Positions 11,764 to 20,800 of a stretch of 64,000 nucleotides of DNA are shown here, one piece after another (the stretch's first letter is position 1; each line of letters opens with the position of its first letter). A program made the position numbers and the translations under genes. The stretch is taken from the NCBI GenBank assembly GCA_948144175.1, contig CANXME010002275.1, forward strand, positions 1,182,001 to 1,246,000, given 5' to 3'. The DNA is from Closterium sp. NIES-65. Lineage: Eukaryota > Streptophyta > Zygnematophyceae > Desmidiales > Closteriaceae. The notes below the pieces were generated by a model. That model searched no databases and was not told where the DNA came from. It saw only the letters and a program-made list of their open reading frames with translations.

Positions 11764-14700
11764 TCAAGAGGAGAGCAAGTGAGGCAAGACAGACACAAGA
11801 CCCAGCTGGGTGCAAAAGCGCTGATGGTCACAAGGCGCGAGTGCCTTGGTGAACACATCAGCAGTGTTGGCCTCAGAGGCCACGTACGCAAGTCGCAACT
11901 GACCACGCTGCTGCAGCTCACGAGCAAGGAAGTAGCGGAGAGCAATGTGCTTCGTTCTGTGCTCCAAGCGCTGCTCTCGACACAAGGCCAGCATGGCCTT
12001 GTTGTCTACGTACAGCACTGGAGGAGAACGAGGTGGCTCTCCAAGGTCAGTCAGCAGGTAGGTGAGCCAGCGAAGCTCCTGTGCAGCCATGGCCTCGGCG
12101 TAGATCTCAGCCTCACAACTGGAGCCGAGAACCAAAGACGAGCGAGTAGACCGCCACGAGACAGAGCCGGAACCAAGGCTGAAGGTGTAACCCTGTGACG
12201 ACCGCTGCGTAGCCTGGTCGTCAGCCCAAGAAGCGTCCGCGTGGCCGGTAAGGACCACTGGACTCCGCCCTCCAAGCACTAGCCCCATGCCCGACGTATT
12301 GCACAGGTAGCGCAATACCCTCTTCGCTGCAGCCATGTGCTCTGGTCTGTGTCTCCCAGGAGCAACATAGCGTGCAAGAATGCTCAGAGGGTATGCAAGG
12401 TCAGGTCGTGTGCAGGTCATCAGGTACATGAGGCAGCCAACAAGCTCTGCATACGGACCACTCGACTCTACGGACTCATCCGAAGGCAGAGCTGAGAGTG
12501 AGTGGCGAGTAGGCAGAGGAGTGGCCTGAGGCGAGGAGTACGTGAAGCCACAGCGCTGAAGGACCTGCTGCACCATGTGTGACTGAGTCAAGGTAATGGT
12601 GCGGCGTGCTCTGTCCCGAGTGATCTGCAAGCCAAGGTAGCTGCGCAGTTCACCCAGGTCTGTGCACGTGTGTCTCTTCAGCAGTTTGGACTTCACGTAG
12701 GCGAGTCCAGCAGTGTCCGCTGTGGCAAAGACCAAGTCGTCGACGTACACGAGGATGTAGAACGGCGGCAGTGAAGTGTCGGTGCGCAGAAACAGCGACG
12801 GGTCAGTAGTAGAAGGAGCAAACCCAAGAGCCGCAAGCGTAGTCCTCAGTGTGTCGTGCCACTCACGCGGTGCCTGGCGGAGACCGTAGACTGGCCGTCG
12901 GAGGCTCCACTGGGTGCCAGGAGGGAAAGTCCCAGTGAAGCCAGGTGGACGGCGCAGCCAGATCTCCTCGTGCAGGCTACCCTGCAGGAACGCAGTGCTG
13001 AAGTCGAGAGAGTGAAGCTCGTAGTCGCGCTGAGCGGCTATGTGCAGCAGCACCCGAAGAGTGGTCATCTTCGGGGTGGGAGAGAAGGTCTGAAAGTAGT
13101 CAACTCCCTGCCGCTGACTGAAGCCACGAGCAACGTACCGTGCCTTGAAGACAGGTGGAGAGCCCGGCGGCCGCTTCACCCTGAAGATCCACATGCCACT
13201 GACGATGTTCGCCCCAGGAGGGGGAACCGCGTCAACGTAGGTGCCTGTGGACTTCCAGGAAGCCATCTCTGCATCCATAGCTGCCTGCCACTGAGAGGAG
13301 TAGGGACCCTCTACGGCCTCCGCGTAAGAACGCGGAGTCGGGATGTCTAGTGCATCCGGGTCTCCCTCAGGGGCAAGCAGTACAGACGCGAGATGAGGTG
13401 AAGCAGCCGCTAGACACTGTAACTCCTCCTGCCTGTCCTCTAGGACGTCCGTGCCAAGAGCACACTCACCCCCGACGGACGGAGGACAGACAGACGCAGA
13501 CTCAGCAACAAGACTAGCAGCGTAGTCGAGACGACAGCGAGCAGCAAAGTCAACGAGCTCAGCGACTAGAGCAGACGCAGCAGTGGACTCAAAAGAGGGG
13601 TCAGTGACGACAGTAGCAAGCAGACGCGTGACAGTAGGACTGGCAGCGCGAAGAGAGTCCGACTCAGGGTCGGCAAGCGCAGGAAGAGAGGACTCAGGAG
13701 GAGAAGGCAAAGGGGCACGCAGAGGAGCAGTGGACGGACGCAGAGACATCCGGTGCGTGCCAGGGACAGGAGGAGGACGCTGACGCGAACCGCGACCACT
13801 AGCGCGAGCAGCACGAACCGGCGACGCGGGACGAGACGCAGGCTCACGACGCTCAGCAAGACCTCCAGTAGGACCAGTGTAAGGAGAGGGAGCAGGCAGA
13901 GGAGAGGAAGGCTCCAACAGTGACTGCGACTGGACAAGCTGTGGACACTCTACCGAAGGAGAAAGACCAAGAACCTGCTGTAGGAGCGGAACGAAGTACG
14001 GCCGAGGCCGCGCGGCAGCTCCAGACTCAGCAGGGACAGCACCAGCACCCTCAGCGACAGCACCAGCGCCACCAACACCTCCAGCGGCAGGACCTCCAGC
14101 AGCACCAGCAGCAGAACCACCGCCAGGACAGACAGCAGTAGTCTCAGCACCAACACCCTCAGCAGCTCCAGCTCCAGTAGGACCCGCAGGCCCAGCAGCT
14201 CCGGGACCGGCAGCACCAGCACCCTCGACGGTCGACGAAGCTCCAGCTCCAGCAGCACTCCTCCAGCGGCGAGCAAACCACTCGCGCAGCTCCTGTGGAG
14301 AGAGGGGCTCCCGGCGAGACGCAGCAGCAGGAGAAACCCCAGGCTCAGCAGCTCCAGACTCAGCACCCCCAGGCACAGCAGCTCCAGACGTAGCACCCCC
14401 AGGCTCAGCAGCTCCAGACTCAGCACCTCCAGGCTCAGCAGCTCTAGACTCAGCACCCCCAGACTCAGTAGCTCCAGCTCCAGTAGGACTCGGAGGCCCA
14501 GCAGCTCCGGGACCGGCAGCACCCTCAGCAGGCGAAGAAGCTCCAGCTCCAGCAGCACGCCTCCAGCGGCGAGCAAACCACTCGCGCAGCTCCTGTGGAG
14601 AGAGCGGCTCCCGCCGAGACGGAAGAACCGGAGAGCCCCCAGGTCCAGCAGGCGCAGGCTCCGCACCTCCAGGCCCAGCACCCCCAGGCTCAGCAGCTCC

Positions 14701-17010
14701 TGACGTAGCACCCTCCGGCTCAGCACCCCCCGGCTCAGCACCCCCAGACTCAGCACCCCCCGGCCTCGCACCCCCAGGCTCAGCACCCCCAGGCTCAGCA
14801 CCCGCAGCAGGACCAGACTCAGCAGCAACCTCGACTGGCTCGACCGTGTCTACCTGGGACACACCTGAAGGGGCAGGAACCTGAGGGGGGAGGGGGTCTA
14901 CCGGGGGGGGAACTGGTACCAGGAAGTCCGGTGGGGGGGGGAGGGAAGGAGTACGGTAGGGGAAGAGGCGGTAGAAGGGGACTGACTCGTCGAACGTGAC
15001 GTCCTGGGAGGACAGAACACGACGAGAGGAGGGGTGGTAGAACTGCCACCCTGGAGCGTCAGGGGGGAAGCCAAGGAAGACACAGGGAGCAGCACGGGGG
15101 GACAGCTTGTCCGCAGACAAGTCGCGGACAAACGCCCGAGATCCCCAGACACGGAACGCAGACGCATCGCCGACCTTCCCTGTCCACAGTAACACTGGGG
15201 ACATCGCGGGCCGAGAGACCCTGGGGTGAAGGTTGAGCTGATGCGCCGCGTACCGAACCGCAAACGGCCACAGAAAATGGGGGGCAGCCGCATGCATCAT
15301 GGACGTACGAGCGACATCCATGACCATGCCAATGCGGCGCTCAGCAATCCCATTTTGCTGTGGAGAGTCCGGAAGCGTAAAGGTCTGGCGGATCCCCTGT
15401 GCACGACAGTAGTCTCGCAGAAGGCGAGAGGAGAACTCCCCACCTCGGTCAGAGTGCAGACGCAGAACAGGAAAGTCCGAGCCGAAGCTCCTCCTGAGCT
15501 GGAGACGAGCCTCGCGGATCCAGTCGATCAGCACCTCAGTGACAGCACCCTTGCTGCGCAAGGGGAAGACTGAGGTGTAACGCGAGTAGTCGTCAACCAC
15601 CAACAGGAAGTAGCGCTCGTGACCCTGCCCATGGACGGGGGCCGGACCCCACACGTCCATGTGAAGCGTCTGCAGAGGAGCCTCTGTCGGGGGAAACTGG
15701 GAGGAGTGAGGAGCAGCCCTGAGGCGCCCCTCGACACAGGGGACACAGGAAGGTCCTGGTCCCGAAGGAAGGGGAGGGAGAGACTGGGGAAGACCAGAGA
15801 CAAGGACACGGGAAGCCATGCCCCGAAGACGGGGCAAGGAGGGGTGGCCTAGACCTTGGTGCCACAAAAGAGTCTCGTGAGACAGGAGGCGACACGAACA
15901 GGGGGCAGACTCAGGACCAGACCTGGACGCAGCAGCAAACACCTGACCCGACGCTGCTACCTGACCGGACGCGGGGACAGGAGGAGACTCAGTGGTCAGG
16001 GTGTAGAGGCTCGACCCCGGCCGACGCGAGAACGTGGCCAGGTGCCGGCCTGTGCGTGCGTCCGTGCAGTGGGTCACCCGCTGACTCGCAGGAGTGAACT
16101 GGTGAACCCCCGCATCCTGTAGGTCTGCACCACTCACCAAGTTCGTCGAGAACGAGGGGAGGTACAGGCCAGACAGGGTGCCCGAGGGGGCAGCCGGACA
16201 CGGGAGGACAGTGGAGAAGTGAGCGAGGACAGGACCCCCAGAGGGGTCAGCCAGGGAGACAGCAACCGGCCGACCAAGCGGCGTGAGTGTGGTGCGGTCC
16301 CGAAAGAAGGAGCGAGAAGCCCCAGAGTCAAGTGTAAAGGTGAGGGAGGCCGAAGCCAACGCGGTACCTGAGAGCGCAGCCTCACCCGCACCTGAGGAAG
16401 CAGACTCACTAGCACCTAGAGCAGCAGCCGCACCTGTACCTGGAGCAGGAGACTCACTAGCACCCAGAGCAGCAGCCTCACCAGTAGCTAGAGCAGCAGG
16501 TCCTATACCTGGGTCAGGCGGGACGCACAGGTGACCGGCACGGTCAGCACTAGTAGGGAATGCATACATGGCAGTGAGAATAGCATCATAGTCAAGAGCA
16601 TATATATCTTCCCTCTGCCTAAGCAACTCCACCCAGTCGGGGAGCTCAGCCTCGTCGCCAAACACGGTACGCCAGGCGTCGCTCAGACGGGCGAAGCAGC
16701 GGGACGGTGTATGACTACGTGTCCCACAAGGCTGACCAGTCCGAGTACCAGTGCGAATCACGTAAGAGCAGCGAACAGCACTGAGAGACCCTCCACTCTG
16801 AGCGTACCACTCACGAAGCTGGCGAGGCGTGAGAGACACGCGAGAGGGTCGCGGGAGCTGCATCTGGCCGCCACCACGAGTAGAAGCAGCAGGAGTGGAA
16901 GTAGGAGTAGCGTCGCCACCCCTACAGCCCCAACCAGCGTACCACTCACGCAGCTGCTGGGGCGTGAGGGACTCACGCAGGCGTCGCTGGGGCTGCATCT
17001 GGCTCCGCAA
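11764..17010 (-). CDS. Copia C polyprotein (gag C-terminus, PR, IN, RT, RNase H)
   Basis: A single 1748-residue frame. In order: two SLTPxQLREWY motifs (residues about 14 and 59); a spaced zinc-knuckle-like motif C-x13-C-x4-H-x4-C; protease FTLDSGASRSFF; GAG-pre-integrase (LLWHQGLGHPSL); integrase core with DVWGP, LHSDRGGEFSS and PQQNGIAERR; a long linker of GAEPG/GAESG repeats with two further PLSPQELREWF motifs; RT (LVYVDDLVFATAD); RNase H (GHADASWADDQA, YVDNKAMLAL). It would process itself, copy element RNA to cDNA and integrate it. Start taken at the first in-frame Met; the true start could differ because the gag N-terminal domain is not visible. It is an element gene, not a host gene. 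Confidence 0.85.
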   Translation of the reverse strand: MRSQMQPQRRLRESLTPQQLREWYAGWGCRGGDATPTSTPAASTRGGGQMQLPRPSRVSLTPRQLREWYAQSGGSLSAVRCSYVIRTGTRTGQPCGTRSHTPSRCFARLSDAWRTVFGDEAELPDWVELLRQREDIYALDYDAILTAMYAFPTSADRAGHLCVPPDPGIGPAALATGEAAALGASESPAPGTGAAAALGASESASSGAGEAALSGTALASASLTFTLDSGASRSFFRDRTTLTPLGRPVAVSLADPSGGPVLAHFSTVLPCPAAPSGTLSGLYLPSFSTNLVSGADLQDAGVHQFTPASQRVTHCTDARTGRHLATFSRRPGSSLYTLTTESPPVPASGQVAASGQVFAAASRSGPESAPCSCRLLSHETLLWHQGLGHPSLPRLRGMASRVLVSGLPQSLPPLPSGPGPSCVPCVEGRLRAAPHSSQFPPTEAPLQTLHMDVWGPAPVHGQGHERYFLLVVDDYSRYTSVFPLRSKGAVTEVLIDWIREARLQLRRSFGSDFPVLRLHSDRGGEFSSRLLRDYCRAQGIRQTFTLPDSPQQNGIAERRIGMVMDVARTSMMHAAAPHFLWPFAVRYAAHQLNLHPRVSRPAMSPVLLWTGKVGDASAFRVWGSRAFVRDLSADKLSPRAAPCVFLGFPPDAPGWQFYHPSSRRVLSSQDVTFDESVPFYRLFPYRTPSLPPPPDFLVPVPPPVDPLPPQVPAPSGVSQVDTVEPVEVAAESGPAAGAEPGGAEPGGARPGGAESGGAEPGGAEPEGATSGAAEPGGAGPGGAEPAPAGPGGSPVLPSRREPLSPQELREWFARRWRRAAGAGASSPAEGAAGPGAAGPPSPTGAGATESGGAESRAAEPGGAESGAAEPGGATSGAAVPGGAESGAAEPGVSPAAASRREPLSPQELREWFARRWRSAAGAGASSTVEGAGAAGPGAAGPAGPTGAGAAEGVGAETTAVCPGGGSAAGAAGGPAAGGVGGAGAVAEGAGAVPAESGAAARPRPYFVPLLQQVLGLSPSVECPQLVQSQSLLEPSSPLPAPSPYTGPTGGLAERREPASRPASPVRAARASGRGSRQRPPPVPGTHRMSLRPSTAPLRAPLPSPPESSLPALADPESDSLRAASPTVTRLLATVVTDPSFESTAASALVAELVDFAARCRLDYAASLVAESASVCPPSVGGECALGTDVLEDRQEELQCLAAASPHLASVLLAPEGDPDALDIPTPRSYAEAVEGPYSSQWQAAMDAEMASWKSTGTYVDAVPPPGANIVSGMWIFRVKRPPGSPPVFKARYVARGFSQRQGVDYFQTFSPTPKMTTLRVLLHIAAQRDYELHSLDFSTAFLQGSLHEEIWLRRPPGFTGTFPPGTQWSLRRPVYGLRQAPREWHDTLRTTLAALGFAPSTTDPSLFLRTDTSLPPFYILVYVDDLVFATADTAGLAYVKSKLLKRHTCTDLGELRSYLGLQITRDRARRTITLTQSHMVQQVLQRCGFTYSSPQATPLPTRHSLSALPSDESVESSGPYAELVGCLMYLMTCTRPDLAYPLSILARYVAPGRHRPEHMAAAKRVLRYLCNTSGMGLVLGGRSPVVLTGHADASWADDQATQRSSQGYTFSLGSGSVSWRSTRSSLVLGSSCEAEIYAEAMAAQELRWLTYLLTDLGEPPRSPPVLYVDNKAMLALCREQRLEHRTKHIALRYFLARELQQRGQLRLAYVASEANTADVFTKALAPCDHQRFCTQLGLVSVLPHLLSS

Positions 17011-17129
17011 GTAGAAGCAGGAGCAGGACTAGCAGCAGGAAGGCAGGCAGCCAGGCAAGCCAAAAGGCAGGCAGGCAGGCAAGCAGGCGACGTGAGCGTG
17101 CTAGCAGGGCAAGAGCTCACCAGTGGTGG

Positions 17130-18050
17130 GAAGAGTAGGCTCGGCGACTCAGCGGCTCGGCAGCTCGGCGGCTCGGCGGCTCGGGCGACTCGGGCGGCTC
17201 GGCGGCAAGGCGGCTCGGCAGCAACTGCAGCTCAGCAGCTCGGTGACTCGGCGGCTCGGCGGTAGGGCGGCTCGGCAGCAACTGCAGCTCAGCAGCTCAG
17301 CGACCCGGCGGCTCGGCGGCAGGGCGGCTCGGCTGCTGGGCGGCTCGGGTGCAGGGCGGCTCGGCGGTGGGGCGGCTCGGCTGCTGCAGGTGAGCGATGA
17401 AGGAGGAGGAGAAGCGGGGGAGGCCACACACCTGCCACCCCTCTGCTGGCCTCTCCCGTCGCCTGTCGAGGCGACCTGAGGAGGCCACACACCTGCCACC
17501 CCTCCGCAAGCGGCCCCCTCAGGTCGCCTCGACAGGCGACGGGAAAAGGGGGGGTGGGTGGTGGGGGCCGGTAGGTGCAGCGGCGGGGCCAGCAGGTGCA
17601 GTTGCGGGGCCGGTAGAAGGGGACGGCAGGAGCCGTCAGGAGGGGACGGCGGGGCCGTCAGGAAGGGACGGCGGGGCCGTCACGAAGGGACGGCGGGGCC
17701 GTCAGGAGGCGACCGAGCCGCGACGGGGGCAGGCGGCGGGGCCGCGTAAGGGCCTGGGCGGGGCCGCGACAGAGCCGTCGGCGGGGCCGCGTGAAAGCCG
17801 GGGCGGGGCCGCGTAGAAGCCGGGGCGGGGCCGCGCGAGAGCAGGCGGCGGGGCCGCGAAGGAGCCGGGGCGGGGCCGCGTGAGAGCAGGCGGCGGGGCC
17901 GCGTAAAGGCCGGGGCGGGGCCGCAACAGAGCCTGCTGCGGGGCCGCGTGAGAGCCGGCGACGGGGCCGCGTAAGGGCCGGCGGCGGGGCCCCGTCAGAG
18001 AGGGCGGCGGGGCCGCGTCAGTGAAAGCGGCGGGGCCGCAGGGAAAATGA
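17130..18050 (-). repeat. GC-rich tandem repeats in Copia C leader
   Basis: Two repeat fields: ggcggctcgg words at 17130-17390, and imperfect units of roughly 22-27 bp built on ggcggggccgcg at 17575-18050. The first resembles the Copia A and B leaders; the second is specific to C. Confidence 0.85.
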
Positions 18051-18146
18051 CGACCCGAGGGGTCGCTAAAAAAAAATCGCGCCTCGGGGGGCGCTTCGGT
18101 GGGCCCAAAAAAAAAAACGGTCCGTAGAAGGACCCGCTCTATACCA

Positions 18147-18278
18147 TGTGAGAATAAGCGAACAGGAATGAATGAACTAGCAGTGAAATGAGTACAAGTA
18201 GGAAACCCTAGAATTGTGTACCCCATATAGGCTAACCCACTGTAGCCTACACAAGCAGAACATATATAATGGTTGACA
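18147..18278 (-). repeat. 5' LTR of Copia C
   Basis: Partner of 11422-11553 with two differences. The PBS complement (ctctatacca) abuts it on the left; Gypsy-1 pol resumes at 18279. Confidence 0.9.
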
Positions 18279-19423
18279 AGATCGACTCAATAAATTGGTT
18301 GAACAGTTACTGCGCACAGCTTGCAAAGACGACGTCAGCCACTAGGACACACAGTTACCGACCCTAGAGTTCGCTTACAACAATGCATCACATGCAGCCA
18401 TAGGGAAAACTCCTTTCTTCCTGTGTTACGGACGGGAACCACTCACACCACAGCAGCCTACCCCACCGGCACACGTCCAAGCCGCACATGACTTCGTCAC
18501 CACCATGCAGCAGCTATGGGAGAAGACTCAGCGACGAATCACCACGATGCAGACCTCCCAGAAGCAGTATGCCGATCGTCAGCGACATGATCACTCAGTA
18601 GCAGTCGAAGATCAGGTGCTTCTTGACACGCGCAACTTGAACCTGTCTCACCTCCCATCCAAACTCTGGCCTCGCTTCCGTGGTCCTTTTCTCGTTGAGG
18701 TACAGTTGACACCACTAACATTCCGCTTGCGTTTACCAGATACGTGGAAGCTTCACAACGCTTTCCATGTCTAGCTACTGAAACCCTACAAGGACCCCAC
18801 CCACGAGTTCCAGGGACGGCAGCTACTGCCACCACCACCTGTTCTCATACAAGATGAACCCGAGTACGAAGTGGAACGTGTTCTCACTCATCGGCGCTGC
18901 TGCGGCAAGACCCTCAAGTTCCTGCTCCGCTGGAAGGGATACGACCCCACTGAGGACAGTTGGGTTGCAAAAGCTGATATGGGCAAAGCACGCGGTGCTC
19001 TCAAGGACTATCTTGTCAAGCAGGGTGTATCTCACGCCACCCAGCTTTGAGGGGGGGACGTGTGGGTGTACGACAGCTTATGCTAGCTATGCTTTCTTGC
19101 CTTTACTTTGTTATGCTATTTCTAGCATAGGATAATTATATGCATGCATGAATTGCTTGATTTCCTAGGCTAGGTGCTTTCCTATATTTTATTATAGCAC
19201 CGAGCTAGGTTGCGTGCACCGAATTCTGGGCTTTTCGGTTGCCACCGAATTGCCTTCTACCGAATTCGGGAAGGCTCTGTTCGGGACGCTTAGCGACCCT
19301 CTGAACCTTCGCGTAACACCTGGTTACAGGGCCTTGTGTCGAGCCTATATATAGCCTCGTGTTGTACCCAGGTGATCATTCAATTTAAACTCTCTTTTCT
19401 GAGCTCGATCCTAGATCCTCACA
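18279..19423 (+). mobile_element. Gypsy-1 chromovirus, segment 3 (integrase C-terminus, chromodomain, 3' LTR)
   Basis: Continues Gypsy pol after Copia C: EFAYNNASHAAIGKTPF (about 18365) and YADRQRHD, the integrase C-terminal region with FRGPF (about 18675), then a chromodomain (EYEVERVLTHRR to LLRWKGYDPTEDSW, about 18860-18965). A chromodomain at the integrase C-terminus marks the chromovirus clade and usually guides insertion to marked chromatin. A polypurine tract (gaggggggga, about 19049) leads into the 3' LTR at 19061. Fossil. Confidence 0.88.
19061..19423 (+). repeat. 3' LTR of Gypsy-1 (363 bp)
   Basis: Runs from tgtgggtgtacg to gatcctcaca. It contains a TATA-like block (gcctatatatagcctcg, about 19344). 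It aligns over its length with the inverted LTR of element K (22533-22894), which fixes both boundaries. Directly right of it begins opposite-strand Gypsy-2 gag. Confidence 0.85.
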
Positions 19424-20800
19424 CCAACTCTCGTTCCGATTGTAGCTCCCTTGCTGGTTTCCTTCTGGTCCTTTCTCCCCTGCTGTAAGATTTGGCTTCT
19501 ATATGACCTTTCTTTCCACACACCTTCGGGCAGTCTCGCCTGAAGTGTCCTCTTGCACCGCAGGTGTCACATATTATCCTTACAGGACAGTGCCTATGAA
19601 GATGTCCCTGCCCCGCATTTATGGCATTGCCTCGTATCTTCTGATGCCCTTTCCTTTCGCTCCTCGTCTCCCCTTCTGCCCTCCACAGCTGCCCAAGTCG
19701 GCCTTCTCCGCTCGTTCGGCCGACTGGAACTCGACCCCTACATGCAATAATAAAATCTCTTCCCTTCCTCCACTTCCTTCGCCAACTGGTACACCTGCCG
19801 CAGCGTAGCTCGTACTCCCAGGGAGTACAGCTGGCTCCTCATGTTACTTCTCATGTCTTTATCCAGGCCGTTGACAAACTTAGTCACCAAGATGTGTTCT
19901 TCCATGCAACCCATGTCCCCCGTCAGCTCCAGCAACCTATTGTAATAGGCTAGCAGCAACTCTGAAGTGGCTCTAATGAAGTTTTGGAACTCCGCCATCA
20001 GATCTACTGAATGCCCCGGAAGTTGCTCTTGCAGGCTCTCCAAGAATCGGTCCGTGATCACCGCAGGTGGGAATCTCCCATCTTGCCCTGCATCAGTAGC
20101 CCCTGTCTCTCCATGTGGTAGTGAGTTAACGCTTCATCCTAAAGAGTCCTTCCCAAACCTCTCCGAGCAGTAGCGGATGGCGTCTATCATCATCAGGTAA
20201 TTCTTGAGCATGGGTTCTTCCCTGGCATTCCCGAGAAACGGTCCGGCACCTCAATCTTCGGAGGAGCTGCGTTCATCAATCAGCTAGTCCCCCAGCTCAT
20301 GGTCCCCCGATCCCCGCTTCTAGCCGGCCGACCTCCTCTTCCGGCCTCCATAGCTTCATATGGAGAAGCACTGATGCCCATTTCCTCCTTGCTGACTGCG
20401 TCGCTCTTCGTGCTGATCGTCCCCTCCCCTCTAACTGCGTCGTTCCCCGTGATGATCATCCTCCCTTCTCTGACTCCGTCGCTCTTCCCGGTAATCTTCC
20501 CCTCCTAGAGCAGGAGCACCTCTTCGAGATCCACCTCCCACATGACGGATTTTACTCCCGCCAATGGGCGCATCACAAGCGGAGCTTGGCGGCGGTTCTC
20601 CTTGTCTGCCGCCTTCCTTCTCTCGATCCAATCTGTTGTTCCCGCGAGCAGTAGCATCGCCTTCCCCGGCCCAAAATCCAGGTGTCCTGGTCAGCAGATC
20701 TTGTCCTTCCATCGTCTTGGCAGGGAATCAAAGTCCCGAGCGTAGTTGTTGAGTGTGAAGTTCCTGATTGAATCTACTCATTCCTCACGGCGCATCACCG
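19424..20800 (-). mobile_element. Gypsy-2, gag region (minus strand)
   Basis: Reverse strand encodes Gypsy-type Gag: a candidate start MEGQDLLTRTPGFW at 20712, a retrotransposon gag domain (AEFQNFIRATSELLLAYYNR to LAKEVEEGKRF, 20000-19750), and a canonical CCHC knuckle CDTCGARGHFRRDC (about 19571-19530). It is directly bordered on the left by the 3' LTR of Gypsy-1, suggesting Gypsy-1 inserted into it. The LTR is not delimited; sequence to about 21180, with a TATA-like ttgtatataacaag near 20860, may belong to it. Fossil, several breaks. Confidence 0.7.

Larger units (their letters stand above)
11422..18278 (-). mobile_element. Copia element C with two 132-bp LTRs
   Basis: Minus-strand Copia element of 6.86 kb inside Gypsy-1. 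LTRs at 11422-11553 (3') and 18147-18278 (5') differ at two positions by eye, so it is young. The PBS complement lies at about 18134-18146; the leader (17.0-18.1 kb) is packed with GC-rich repeats; one long open frame (11764-17010) covers the gag C-terminal part to RNase H. The usual N-terminal gag domain of B and F is not recognisable upstream of that frame. No matching target duplication is seen (tacca versus agatc), in keeping with the odd left border. Pol looks whole; the element as a unit looks gag-reduced. Confidence 0.9.
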
